Source: Trebouxia sp. TZW2008 (Eukaryota; Chlorophyta; Trebouxiophyceae; Trebouxiales; Trebouxiaceae). From it: DNA of 64,000 nt. The notes below the pieces were generated by a model. That model was not told where the DNA came from and made no database searches. It worked only from the letters and a program-made list of their open reading frames with translations. Below are positions 24,401 through 36,079 of this stretch, in pieces. Location of the stretch: positions 62,001 through 126,000 of the forward strand of contig BDIU01000196.1 in the NCBI GenBank assembly GCA_002118135.1. The letters are read 5' to 3'. Positions within the stretch are counted from its first letter, which is position 1. Each line of letters starts with the position of its first letter. A program made the position numbers and the translations under genes.

Positions 24401-25915
24401 GCTGCCGGGGAGGCGCTTTGATGCCAGGAACAATCTCTACAACACAGACAGGAGATTTGGTTGACTTACAAGTTGCTGCTGACAAGCTTCACAACTGCAT
24501 CAGTCAGGGGAGAGCAGAAAGATTGACTGCCTGCTTCAGGGCAGAGGACTCTGACATGTTTCGGTCAGCCGCACTTGGCATGGGTTCTAGGATGTTTCAG
24601 GTTACTGCATTTGAGGGCTGCTGCTGTGAAGCAATGACCAGCGGGATGCTCTGCCAAGTGGGCAAGCTAGCTCTCAATGATGCCCACACACAATGTGCGC
24701 TATAAGGCCAAGCCACCAATGTAGTGATTGAAGGTGAGGGTCATGACAACGCAACAGACAGAGCGAGCGCCCGTTGCTTTGACACAACAGCTGCATGGAT
24801 CTATCTGATTTGTCAAGGGGCCCATGTGACACACTCGGTGCAACACTCTGTGACACAAGAGCCGCATGACACATCAGACAAATCCATGCAACTGTTGTGT
24901 CAGAGCAGAAGGCACTTGTTCTGTCTGTTGCGTGAGAGGAGATGGCGCCTTTTGGCTGCTGCAACTGCTAGCTTGCTTGAATGCGTAGCCTCATAGAACC
25001 TCATAGTTTTGCAGCACATCATTTGTGCCCTTGTGCAGCATTGTGCCGCTGAGCAGCAGCTGAAAAGAAAAGACAAGTCAAGTCTGCGCCGGTAGGCATC
25101 ATGACGGGAGCTTCTGTCTAAAGAGGCAGCCTGGGAGCAGCAGCTGACTTTTGTAAAGGTGCAAACCTTTAGTCTTCTGAGCAGCCGACTTGATAGTCAA
25201 GCCATCCACACCCACAGGTGGTATGTACTCCAGTGCACCATTTGCTAAGCTGAAAGCTGAAAGCAATTCTTCCCCAGTTTGCTGTAACTCTGCTCTGCAA
25301 CAGCAAAAATATACCAAAACTTGCGTCATCAGCTTTGTCAGGAGTTTCAGCTGAGCATGGATAGTAAGATACATGCCACATGATACACTACAGGAGCCAA
25401 GCATGACACTTTGAAAGCATGTTGGATGGGTTGAAAGACTTTTGTGCAGTTGCACATGATTTCTGGCAAAGCATACAGTGTGTTGGTGCCTTCATGAATG
25501 CGCTTGAAACAGCTCACTTGTAAATCGCTTCCAAGCTTGCAAATACAGCTGAGATTTCTTTCCACTCATGGCTGGGCAGGAGAGACTGCAAGGCTTGCCA
25601 GGCTTCCTCCCTTGAGGCAGGCAGGTGTGTCTGCCTTTCTACCCGAAGCTTGGTCCAGGTGGTGCGGCCATCTGTCCTATTTGCTGGCTGCTCACGCTGC
25701 TCCCCTTTACCCTCCGGAGAGGTGTCTGTTTGACGTGAAGACTTAGACGTGCTGTTGCCTGCCCGTATCACGCATCGCTGACCCGATGTTCGGCATGCAT
25801 ATCTGCCGCCGGGCTTGGCGAATACGCCGGTAGCTTTGTTGCGATGCTGAGCGAGACTGTGATTGATCGGCTTTAGCAGCGAGCTGGAGCTGCCTTGCAT
25901 TGTCGCGTTTGACAA
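15446..25915 (-). CDS. DUF3754 (TMEM143-like) protein, probably plastid-targeted
   Basis: Thirteen exons, all phases closing, encode 919 residues: 25518-25915, 25167-25294, 24025-24436, 23128-23245, 22162-22410, 20931-21112, 20238-20335, 18969-19257, 17827-17950, 17190-17436, 16515-16626, 15986-16190 and 15446-15643. The start is Ser/Ala/basic-rich without acids for about 50 residues (transit-peptide-like). A long Ser/Asn/Gly linker comes from exon 3. DUF3754 signs follow: LLVVKASVGRLAVG, INMRIYRDIPVPSWKIVFP, LLQFRPLDGLRSDL, a membrane span (LITTGAVIAFVFRAFLGYKR), then YERTANDMLARSTIAGQEG and LEGKFEV, and a C-terminal VRFNAEEAIEELLRLNLI. Function of the family is unknown; it is membrane-associated in organelles. 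The exon 8 donor is GC (GAAAG|GCAAGT). Introns are loaded with repeats described separately. Confidence 0.9.
18073..18475. repeat. Large foldback repeat inside an intron
   Basis: Arms of about 175-180 bp (18073-18255 and 18287-18475) are about 85% reverse-complementary with a short loop. Shared blocks include CTATCAGGGCAT, TGTCCTCTGAACA, TAATGCATTGATGG and CTGGCTGATTGCA. No open frame or transposase is inside. It lies in the DUF3754 intron between exons 8 and 9 and looks like a MITE or foldback element. Confidence 0.9.
18690..18980 (-). repeat. Ghost copies of a GC-type splice donor region
   Basis: The end of DUF3754 exon 8 with its donor (18960-18985) has diverged relatives at about 18698-18735, 18770-18795 and 18865-18905, recognisable by GACTTGCCTTTC/GATTTGCCTCAT followed by GGTCTCAT or TAGCATCA on the plus strand. 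Some keep the GCAAGT donor string on the minus strand. Confidence 0.7.
20985..21715 (-). repeat. Five-copy array of the start of DUF3754 exon 6
   Basis: Five tandem copies with period about 136-157 bp, anchored by GCGTCAC/GCGTCCC/GCATCAC at 21081, 21224, 21381, 21517 and 21669. Each carries a TGCAG acceptor followed by the first part of the exon (FTGRDAAMSKSLNSDYLSQL and variants). Only the most downstream copy (20931-21112) continues to the real 5' splice site; the others run into a stop or lose frame after about 45 codons. Copies 3 and 5 keep a long open frame, copy 4 carries small deletions, and copy 2 is the most diverged. Confidence 0.92.
22440..22680. repeat. G-rich minisatellite in an intron
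   Basis: About 240 bp built from GGGTG, GTGAG and GAGCG units on the plus strand, with runs such as GGGTGGGTGGGTGGGTG near 22535 and 22660. On the transcribed minus strand it is C-rich and lies just upstream of the exon 5 acceptor at 22411, so it may serve as an oversized pyrimidine tract. The plus strand has G-quadruplex potential. Confidence 0.9.
22948..23127. mobile_element. 180-bp element with 14-bp terminal inverted repeats at an exon edge
   Basis: GTACAGTAATCTCT starts at 22948 and its reverse complement ends at 23127. Position 23127 is exactly the first intron base after DUF3754 exon 4, so the terminal repeat supplies the splice donor GTACAG. ATGTAAGGACA occurs twice inside. No coding capacity. 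A non-autonomous, introner-like DNA element is the simplest reading; no clear target-site duplication was seen. Confidence 0.6.
24746..24936. repeat. Intronic hairpin with arms of about 93 bp
   Basis: CAACGCAACAGACAGA at 24748 pairs with TCTGTCTGTTGCGTG ending near 24934, and similarity continues to the centre near 24841 (TGACACAACAG.TGCATGGAT against ATCCATGCAACTGTTGTGTC). Both strands therefore show near-identical open frames, which are not genes. Confidence 0.85.
25058..25150 (+). repeat. Dispersed structured repeat, copy 1
   Basis: AAAAGAAAAG followed by GCGCCGGTAGGC, CATGACGGGAGCTTCTGTCT, AAAGAGGCAGCCTGGGAG and GCAGCAGCTG. The same order of blocks recurs at 47697-47815. It lies in a DUF3754 intron in antisense orientation. 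Small stem-loops can be drawn, but function is unknown. Confidence 0.7.
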
Positions 25916-26595
25916 GGAAAACCCCTGTATTGGGTGTCAGGCTCGTATGCCAGACGAATTGACGAATGCAGCGACGCCCAACGTTGGGAGTAAGGCAGCA
26001 CAGGTCCTTGATGACCGCAACCGCCCCTCGGATGGCACTCAGAGCGGGTCATACATGTTGATCAGCGCACTTTCAGCAGTCAAAATCGACGCATGCAAAG
26101 GCAAGACTGTCTGCTTTGGGCTGTTTGAGCACTTGAATGGTTGCTGAAGATACTTGCTTTGACCTGTCCGCTTGCAAGCGCTCGCGAGCGATCTTGCGCA
26201 CAGGCAGGCAAGCTTCGGAGGCGCGTGGAACGTGATTGCAGCCTCAAAATTAATCACGCTCGTCGCACCGGCAACGCGCCATGGATCAGAGCCGTGTCCC
26301 GAGCACTATATGCCATTCCAGCTTGCATGACTGGTCAAGTGCATGAAGAGGAAGAGGCATAGTAGCAGTTCGAGACAGTGCAAGCGGAAGCCCCCCGACT
26401 TACAGGTCGGAACGAGCATTTGCAGCAGGGATCAAGGCAGCGTCGTCGCCGAGTGCCTCAGTCTCAGAAAGTCAATCGACGCAGGGTGTTGCCTTGAAAG
26501 TTTCTGTGAGCGAGTCAATTTTGAAAGCAGCAGTGCAAGACGTTCATGCACGTAGCTGGTGAAGTGAGATAGCTACCGCGGGACAGGGCTTCACG
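25916..26595. promoter_or_regulatory. Divergent promoter region; too short for a GTPase domain
   Basis: 680 bp between the start codons of the DUF3754 and dynamin-like genes. Open frames at 25863-26147, 26141-26362 and 26343-26555 were checked for the dynamin P-loop, DLPG and TKxD motifs; none is present. The space could not hold a 300-residue GTPase domain. Confidence 0.6.
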
Positions 26596-27055
26596 ATGTC
26601 CTCGGAAGCTGTAGGCATTGCGCATGGTGATCTTACGGAGGTGGGTCGGGTGTCTGTGTCAACAAGGCGCATTTAACCTTGATTCAAGCAATTCAGCTCA
26701 ACATACACCATCACTGCATATGAAGCTGACAGGTTTTGCATGCTTTTTTATGCTGGAAGGCCTCGCCACTCTGCATTGGTCCCTGTGTTGGCTCAGGCAG
26801 CTGCTCAAGATCGCGTTGCCTATAGAGTTTGCTACTGACTTAAGTGCCACTTCAACTTTGTGCAACAGTTGGAGTTGTGCTGCTGCAGTTGTTTTCACGA
26901 CTATCAGAGAAGCGCATTGCGGTTGAGAAGGAGTTCAGTAGGATCCCTGCAGCACCCAATGCATCCAAAGACATTTTTGCGCTATGTCGTGGTTTCGAGA
27001 GAGCTTTTGCTCAAACGCTGGAGGTATGCAGAATTTCACACAATTATCCCTGCAA

Positions 27056-27128
<73 letters not shown>

Positions 27129-30100
27129 CGCTACCCACTCTAACCTCAAGGCCATTGCCTACAGCCAAAGCAAGCAGGACATGCATGCTAGTAAGGCAGC
27201 TGCATCACCTTGCAAAGGTACTTCAGCTGATGCCTGCCTGCAGACGGTTGGCTACTCAGCAATGATCAGAGAAGCCTTCCAAGGAGACAAGGGGCTGTCA
27301 GGCATTGTTAGAAAGCTGCCAATAGAACGGCAGTTCAGGCTTGACAATGTTAAGACGGTGAGCTCCAGTGCTGCTGGCACTTTGGACCAAATGATCAACT
27401 GTCCAGCGGCAAGCCTGCTGGTGTCCACAGCATATCTCCTGTCGGCATTGAGCAGAGCTTGTGCAATCACCTTCGCAAAGCAAATCTTGTTCATAACAAT
27501 CTCTCTTTCAGCATACAATCGAGCAGCAGGAGAGGGCTTATGCAAAGTGTGTATCAAAATTTACAGGCGCTTGCCTTCTTACAGGTCTGTAGGGAAGCTG
27601 ACGGTTTCCAGAGAAGTCTGGTCTCTCCCGAGGCTGGCCTCAGGCGTCTAGTGCATGATTCAGTGGATACAGTGCTAGCGCCAGTGGACATGACAGTACG
27701 GCGGGTCCATCAAGTCTTGATGGACGCCTCCAGGTCAGGCAACTGTAGTATCAAGGCATGCAGCAAGACCTTCCTGCTGGGTGGCAACCAGCTTAGGAGA
27801 CACTGCTGGCAGCCATTGTTGCATGCATTTGAGCTAGCGTGATTTTTATGCACCAGGAAACAAGCCCTCTGTTGGCATATGGCTGTTGACGACATTTTCA
27901 GAGTCTCCCTGCAAAATTCCAGCCCAGAACACCATCTGCTCAAATTCAACAGCACATGCATGTCTACGTGGTGTGGCCTGTATATTTGATGTGCAGCAAA
28001 CTACTAGTTGCAGTACATGCAGCTGTTTGAGATCTGTATGACACCTGTGCAGGGAAGCTGCTGGCAAGGCCAGCGCTTATGCTGAGGACGGCACATACAT
28101 GGAGACAAAGGAGCCTCTCAGGCTTCCAGCATTTGAGAAGGTCATTGGCTTTGCTGTGCAGAAGGCATTGGAAGATTGGAGAGATGAGGCCTTGGAAGGT
28201 GTGTTGTGCGCCTTGCTGTTGTCATTAATGTGTGCTGCATGGTGTTCATCTAATGCTTACTATGCAAGAGCAGGCAATTGCTGGAAATTCCCCTTGTGAT
28301 GCAATCATGCAGACATCTTGCAATGCTGTTAAGTGGTTTGATGAGATCACATGCTTCATGCATCTGGCAACGTCTGACTGGCCACTGGTCTGCTTGACTT
28401 CACTGGCCTCAAGCTCATAAGTTCACGTCAATTTTCATCACAACTGCAGTCTGTGCTTGCGTATCTTTAAACACCTCCAATCATCACAACTCAAAACCAG
28501 CAGAGATCATTTGTTGACATGCATGCTGGCTATGCATTGTGTTCACTGGCCTTCAAAGAACTGTTTGCATCACCTTCCCATAGCTGATGACGTCATGTTG
28601 TGCTGCTGCAGTTGCCAAGACCCTTGTGTCCATGGAGCAGTCTTATGTCAGTGCAGCTTTCTTCAGACACCTCACCAAAGAAAGGCTGCAGAGGCATCAA
28701 GCTGAGCAGTTGCTGGCCGATGGTGGGTTGTGCATGCTGCATGTTGCTTAAGGCATGTATGGTGTCATTGCTGCACGTCTTGCAGCATGTCAAAGCTATG
28801 TCAGGAAGCACTCATCAGAAGACAGCTGAATCGTGAATGCCTGCACTCAGTTGTTCAGCCTGACATGCCAGGAAGCTGACTCGCGCATGCCTGCATGTCA
28901 ATTGGCACAATGGCTCTGCTGACAGACGATTTGTTACAAATTGTTTATTGGAAAAACTGACAGCGTCAGATGCTATGTGTCTCCTGCACACTATCTCCTC
29001 AGCATGTCAATGCCGTCCGCAGCTTGTCCTGTTGCACAATCAGAACTGCAAAGCATTCACCATCAGAAAGCGCTGCACGCAGCATCAAAGCTGCACCATG
29101 CCTCTCACGACGCTGCACTGTTGCTTGCATGTTGGTTGCACAGCATTGCCCTTACGCTGCTGTATGCCTCTTACATTGCTGCTTTGTTGCTGTCAGGTGG
29201 TGGCGTTCCTGCCGCTGCAGCTGATGATGATGACTCGGATGACGATGACAGCACAGTGCGCAGCAGAGTGGACGGCTCTCCAAGTCTCAAGCGGAATGAG
29301 CTCCAGACCTATGAAAGCAATGCCAGCTCCAATGCAGGACCCCTAGCTGGGGCACTCACCATCCCATCAGCCGCCACAAAAAGCAATGACGATCCAGGTA
29401 TCACCCCTTGTGCTGCAGAAGGGTGCATAGTTTTGTGCATAGCAGGAGATCAAGTGTACAAGCAGCAGCTGATGTTGACCAGACTGCAAGCAGCAAACAG
29501 TCCAAGCTAGCTTGCAAGTAGCAATTACTTCCAGCCAGATCACAAAGGAATAATTAGTTCCAGCAAGGCTTTAGGTAGCAGCCAATCAGCTAAGTCACAA
29601 GCAGGATTCAGACCCAGCTAACTCACAGCAGCAAACAGGTCCAGCTAGGTTAAAGCCTAGAGGACGCAGCAGGCAGCAGGCCAAGACATCGCCAGAGACT
29701 ATGTTGTGTTGGTCCATCTGCCTCTCATCCGCTCAGCAATAACCTGGATGCCTTATATGGAAAAGCTTCTGGCTCACGTCTGCCTCAGCTACTGCATTCC
29801 CATATGCGCTCACAGCCTATTCACACTTCGGTTGTGCTTGCACGCATCAGTGATGCTGATGAGATTATACATATGCAGAGGCACACAGGCTGACATCAGA
29901 AGATGGTCAGCCAACTCACATTCAAAGACAGTTAGTCTGTGTATGCAAGCATCAATGTCTTGCTTATCGCTTTGTACACCTGCAGGGGAGCTGAAGACAG
30001 GTTATCTAGAGAAGAGAGTTGGTGAGCACAGTGGCAGGCAGAGTGTGCCGCTTGGAGAGTCCTTCAAGTGGCAGAAGCGGTACTTTGTGCTGACAGAGCC

Positions 30101-33100
30101 CAAAGGCATGCTGTACTACTTCAAGTCTGCTGATGACCCACCTAACTACAGAGGTGTCATCAACCTCAGGTACAGTGTTGTACGACTCAAGCTGCACAGA
30201 GGGTGCATGAGTTCACACTCAGCATGAGCTAATCATTTATAATCCTCACAGTCATCTGACAGCAGACCCAGCTCTGTCTGACGTGTAGCATCTCCTCAAC
30301 CTTGTACGAAAGAAAGCATTGAGCACTGCCAAGGGCATCGTTGGCCCCATACGTCACATTGCTGTATTGGAATGAGCTCCCATGCTTGTCTGTCTTTCTG
30401 CGTGTCATCTGTGACGAAACATAAGCATATGTTGCATTACTGCTTCGATGAGCCTGTCCTGTTCTAGCAGGTGGCTTAGATTGCCATTCTTGCTGTGCTG
30501 TGCAGGGAGTGTCGGGTCCAGGATGTGACAGTAGATGGCACACCCATTGAGGAGCAGTCCCGTTCCAAGCAGGCAGCTGACCAGGCCTCTGGTGCAGTCT
30601 CCTTGCTCATCAAAATTGGCCACAAGGTATAGAGCTTCATGTATGTGATGTGTTGTATGCAAGATGCATGCAAGTGAGTTCTTGGGGTATCACTGCAAGC
30701 TAGCCAAGCCTCTAGTGCAGCATTCCTGCTCATGAAGATTGGCCATAAGGTACAGGATTGCAGCTTGACTCTGTGTTACACGCATATTGTACCTGGTTCT
30801 TGGGATTATTATGGCAGCTAGCCAGGCCTTTGTTGCTCAAGCTTGGTCACAGGGTATAAGCCACCAGCTTGACCTGATGATGCATATCAGATAGGGTTGG
30901 CAAGACTGGCCTTGGGCCACACACAGCTAGCACCTGTGCTCACGTGGGCAACGAGTTCCATCAACTTGTGAGTACTTATGTGACTGCCATCAACTTATGA
31001 AATGCATTGGGTTCATGGAGTTGCCAGCTGGTCACAGCTGCTGCTGTCAACGGCCTGATCCACAGTCTCGAGGTGCGTTTGAACGATGCTGCTGGGCAGC
31101 ACTTGGTCTCATAGCATTCGTGCCACCTTAGCAGGGGCAGCAGTGCCATGGAATCAGGCATTGCTGAGGCTGCATCCATGCCAAAGACTCTGAGAACAGG
31201 TCCAGGTTTACACAACATCAGCTGCATTTGTCTTCGTGGTTCAAATGCAGCTATGCAGCTCTGTGCTTGGCAGACGCCTGTGATCTGCATCCAATATCTG
31301 CTGCTCACTGTGGCATCTGCAGAAACTTCAGCATGCCAGTTTCATGACTTGCGCGAGTGCTCAATGATGTGAGTACATGAAAATTGCTGGATCAGCGACA
31401 AGCTACATCCAAAAGCAACAAGCCCTAGCAGCAGATACCTTTGCAGATGCATGCACGCTGCATCCCTGTTTACAGTACTGTGACCAATGTTGCCAGGTAC
31501 TGAAAGACATGCATGCTGCAGGACACATCCCGACCCATTGTGAAGAACCACCATTCAGTGGTGCTGCGAGCTGAGAGCGCAGCTGAGAAGTACAGTTGGC
31601 TGACTCGCCTGCTAGCTGCATCTGGCAACCCCCAGGCTCCCAGGGCCACCCCCGGCAAGCCCCAGCAGGCAGCCAAACCCACTAGCCCTGAGCAGCCCAA
31701 GGTGGGTTTTGCATGCATGCTTCTGAAAGACTGCTGAATAGCATCCAATCAACTATGCTATTGCTCTCAAAGTTCAGCAGTTCAACTATGCTTTCCATGT
31801 CTGACAATGGGGGCCAGTAAGCTATATGCTTGCATCTAAGGGGTCCAAATTTGATCAAGGATGTATTGATCAGCGCTGCTCAATCAAGGGTGCTTGCTGA
31901 TGCTCAATTAAAAGCTCCAAATGCTGACTGACTGACAGGTTGAGCTCCTCAGTTTGCTGGTTGGGAGTGACACGAGCAAGGGAGATGGCACACATCAATG
32001 CACAGTAACAAGCGATTGGAAAGCTTCTCAACAGTGTAGGTCTGACAGCACGCGTTGGCTTGCAGGGTGTTCTTCAGAACTTGACATCCACTGTGGGTTC
32101 AGCCGCTAGCACAGTCAGCAACACTGCCAGGTCTGCGGTCAGTAGGCTGACTGGAGACCAGCCTAGCGATGGCTTGTCGGGACTATCAGGAACCACGGTG
32201 GGCTTTCTATGTTTGCGCTGCACTTGTCAGCCGTATCTATGTAGCAACTGCTTACTGTTGTGATACTGGCCTGTGCATTATTTTCATGCTTTGCACAGCT
32301 GGCATACCAATCTTATGTGGAAAGCTCCTACCTCCTGCTAAGATTTTGCTGATTTGCTTTGCTCGTCTAGCATGTGCGCAAGTTTGCGTTCAGTGGCCAT
32401 GCGCACTCTTCTCATGCTGTGCTGTTCAGACATGCCCGTAGGATGCATGAATTTGATGAGCCCTCCATGCAACGCCACCGTTGCCAACTTCCTGGCAGCA
32501 CTGCATACAACTGATGCCAACATGGTGCTCAATCCCTGCATGACATGCTGTGCAGGCGCCTTTGACTGCCGACAACAGAGGTCTGGGCTCTGCCATTCTG
32601 TTCCATGAGACCAGTGGCATTGGACCTGAGCCCATGCTGTTTGGGGATGGCATAGCTGTCACACATCCAGGAGCAACAAGCGCAAGGGTGAGTTGTTACA
32701 TCCACATCACCTTATGTCACATGTTGCAGCTCTTGACCAACAGCTTGTTTATGCATTCAATGCAGTGAGCATACATTGGTCAAGTACAACGAGTGTAACA
32801 CTTGGAAGCAACTTGCTTGCATGCTACGCTGCCACATTGTGATAACAGTGTATGTCAGCCAAGTTGACATGCCATACCAGACCCGCAGTGCATTAGGTCT
32901 ACTATCTGCTAATTGACAGTAGACTTGGTCCACCAACTGTGTGATAAGGACGTGACAGCGCTCTCGTATGGCGTGCAACTTGTGATGCATGCTCAACAAT
33001 CCTTGCAGAAACCTGCAGCAACATAGTCAGGGCAAGCTGCTGCTGGCAGCAAGCCCTGCCATATTGAACGCCATGCACCCATACCTGGGTCAGGTCCATG

Positions 33101-36079
33101 ACAATGCTGGCTGCTGTCCAAAGACGTGAGCATTTGTGGCATGTGTATATACATGAGACTGAAGCAAAATGTCTAAGAACGGTTGATCACAGCATGTTGG
33201 TGTGCGTTGCCTGCAGATGCAAGATGAGTTCCTGAAGCATCTGGCTGAAGACACAGTGCTGTACGTGCGCACAGTATGCAACACCATCATCATGGAAGTC
33301 CCCAAAGCCATTGTACACTGTCAGGTGCGTCCTAGCTGCATGTAGTGCAAGATTTGTATTGCCAGGAGTTACTGTGCAACGTGCTCATTGCGCCTCCTCG
33401 TTGATCCTGCATGTGAACAGACTAGACTGCTCAAAGACAGTCCCTTGGTGGCTATACATACCCAACAAGGCCTTTGGGCCTAACTAGCATGCGGTTTTAT
33501 ACTGTGTACTTGTGTATTGATCCTGTGTTTCCCGTACCTGTCTTTGGTGCATGTTGCGTTTGTTACGGTATATATTGCATTGTAGGCTTTTCAAGCTATT
33601 TCTTCAGCACCTGCGCCGTGCATCAACTCTGCTGTGACCAAAATTGCACACATGTCAAGGTGCTCCCTCTCCCCATATGCATCTCTGTCTGCGAGGTGTT
33701 TTGCTTCTATGCAACACACTGCTGCACAGCAGCTCAACATGCTGCAGACTGTTGATGTATTGGATGAACAGCTTGCACTGCGTCATGACTCAAGTCATGC
33801 TGCAATCACATGGGACATCAGCATTGTTGCCCTTTGCAACCCTGTGCAAGCAACGCACCAAGAGGTGGCAAAATGTGGCAGGTGTATCTTGCAGCAACAC
33901 CACTCAGCTGCAGCGGATGCTACAACCACGCAGAGAAAGTTTTGGCAACAGTGCCAGCCCAGGGCTTGCAAAGACTTCATCACACCTTGAAGCGCTTGTT
34001 GACCCCTTGCCCTCATGCAGTTCAGCCAGTGACTCACTGCACCTAGTCTGTTTGCAATCTGCTTTTACAACAGCAGAAACAGAAAGACAGCAATCATTGC
34101 AAGTGTATGCAATATGTGCAGGTCAAACGCGCTGAGAAGCATTTGTTGGAGGCGCTGTATGGTCACATCAGCAGCCTAGGCAAGTTTGAGAGCGACACTC
34201 TGTTGGAGGAGGACCCAGACATCATGCAGCGTAGAGCTGCCACCAAGAAGGTGTGCAGCCATCACTCAGCATTTGCTGTCGTGATTGTGACAGACCATCA
34301 CTATGTGATAGCAGTCAGATCTGCCCATGCATGCTTTTGCTTGTACTGATGATTGAGCTTGTGCATGTTGTCATGCGACCTTGCATGACCTATCAGATCA
34401 TGCAGCTGCATGAATAATGTGATCATGCAGCGCAGAGCCGCCACCAAGAAGGCGTGTAGCCAACACCTGACATTGATTCTTGCGTCTTTGGCAGCCCAGG
34501 GTGTTTGCAGCAAACCATGACTTTTGCAGCCATGGTTTGGCACTCGTTTTGGGTGTTCCTGGACATCATCACTGCCCCACACAAATTCCAGAGCGCCACA
34601 ATGATTTTTGACTCCAAACCAGATTCTGATATGCATGCATGAGCACTATTCTTTAGCAAAGTATGATACGAGCGTGTCTCTACTACCATGACGCTGTTGG
34701 TCCAGCTGATGTCTTGCTACTTCTAGCTGCTAGCTGTATTCAAGCTCTACTATAATCGTTCTCTGTGCCCTTGCAAATGGCTTCAAACAAGGCTCAATGA
34801 AATGTGGTGCCACAGGCTCTGGAAGACTTGGTAGATGCAGTGGGCGAGGTGAAGGCTCTGCAGGAGAGGCATGCGGAGGCAGACAGGAATGCACCCATTG
34901 AAGTGTCAGCGCAGGTACACTCCAGCTACCTCAATAGCTGTTGCCTTCACCGTATTGCCAGGCGCTGCGCTCTATGTGGCCCCTGCATTGATGCTAAGGC
35001 AAAACTTTGTGCTCACTCTGATGCTGGTGGGCAAGCTGTTGGGCTTTGCATTGACAGTGACAAACTTGCCAGGTTGGATTACAATGTGACTGTCATATGA
35101 ATAGTCACAGACACAGGGTCCTGGTGAGATGTTCCATGTTGCACTGTTGCAACTTAGCTTGCCTTGCAAGCATAAATGCCACTTGATACACTTGCTGTCG
35201 GTGCAACAGCCCCATGATTGGGATCATCATTGCAATCGCGCATTGCAACGAGAAGATTGGGTATCTTGCTATATCAAACCAGCATGCTGCTCTGCCCAGT
35301 CGAGCGTGCTGCAATGACCTGTCTCTGTTGCAGCTGCTGGAGTTGGCAGGCATGAACAAGCTGGTCCCCTCCCCACAGCGTCAGGCAGGCAGCCAATCCC
35401 GTTATGGTAACTATGGTCCAGCCGCCTTAGCCAGCGGCTCCCCATCCCCACCAGCTAACGGGGGACCCCCTCCATTGGCTGGTGGCCCGTCTCGGCGTAT
35501 CAGTGGGGATGTGCGTGGTGCTCCACAAATGGCTATCCCACAGCAGATGCCTAATCAGCCTGTCAGGTAAACCACTACTGATCAGCTCTCAGATGTTGTG
35601 AAACATGAAGTGTGCAGACCCCATATGCAATACATGGATTGTCCTTCACAACTGCCCAGCCAAGCTGCACACAATGATTGTACGTTTGCCAACAGGCACA
35701 TCTTGCGATGATACATGTGCTTCAATGCAGAGCGTTTGTGGATTCAGCCAACAGCTGAGATGTGCATGCGCTTGCAATCCATACCATCATGTGCTCAAGG
35801 TATTTCTCGTCATTCATTTATATAATGAGCATGCGTTTTGTTGAAACTTGCAGTCGTACCAACAGCGCATCACAAAGGCAGATGCTCAACAGGCCTCCCT
35901 CAGGCCGTCAAATGGCCCCGCAAGGGGTCAATCCCAGCGCAGTACCCCCCAGTGCAAACTGGGGGTCAGCCCCACAACCCCAGTTTCAGCCAGGCACCCC
36001 AGGCACGCCCGGAACCCCACCACCTGGAGTTGTTGTGCCCCCAAGAAGAAGACCACCGCCAGCTCCACCAGCGCAGTAA
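26596..36079 (+). CDS. Dynamin-2-like protein lacking the GTPase domain
   Basis: Eighteen exons close in phase to 839 residues: 26596-26640, 26889-27023, 27244-27357, 27585-27733, 28053-28198, 28612-28722, 29197-29397, 29986-30169, 30506-30626, 31522-31701, 32066-32197, 32556-32687, 33019-33093, 33217-33324, 34122-34250, 34816-34914, 35334-35566, 35854-36079. Domains in order resemble plant DRP2 from its stalk onward: middle-domain helices (IFALCRGFERAF, VRKLPIERQFRLDNVKT, GLRRLVHDS, LVSMEQSYVSAAFFR), an Asp-rich linker, a PH domain (GYLEKR, FKWQKRYFVL, YYFKSADDPPNYRGVINLR, HHSVVLRAESAAEKYSWL), the GED (YVRTVCNTIIMEVPKAIVHC, LLEEDPDIMQRRAA) and a Pro-rich tail ending PPRRRPPPAPPAQ. No P-loop or other GTPase motif exists upstream. 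It could act as a scaffold or dominant regulator of membrane scission. Exon 1 (MSSEAVGIAHGDLTE) is the least certain. Confidence 0.87.
27057..27128 (+). repeat. TTGC tetranucleotide microsatellite
   Basis: About 18 uninterrupted TTGC units shortly after the exon 2 donor of the dynamin-like gene. It creates long Cys/Leu/Ala-rich open frames on both strands that are not coding. Confidence 0.95.
30590..30868 (+). repeat. Ghost copies of an exon end and donor (dynamin-like exon 9)
   Basis: The end of exon 9 (CAGGCCTCTGGTGCAG ... ATTGGCCACAAG|GTATAG at 30590-30632) recurs at 30703-30757 with ATTGGCCATAAGGTACAG, and again, shortened, at 30820-30862 with CTTGGTCACAGGGTATAAGC. Both intronic copies still contain a GT donor-like site. 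Confidence 0.85.
34220..34470 (+). repeat. Ghost copy of an exon end and donor (dynamin-like exon 15)
   Basis: ATCATGCAGCGTAGAGCTGC plus CACCAAGAAG|GTGTGCAGCC at the true exon end (34221-34260) is repeated at 34422-34462 as ATCATGCAGCGCAGAGCCGC plus CACCAAGAAGGCGTGTAGCC, where the donor has changed from GT to GC. Confidence 0.88.

Noticed and set aside
24674..24996. Near-identical open frames on both strands
   Set aside because: Produced by the hairpin at 24746-24936, not by genes.
26844..27186. Cys/Leu/Ala-rich and Lys/Gln/Ala/Ser-rich open frames on both strands
   Set aside because: They are translations of the TTGC microsatellite in a dynamin-like intron.
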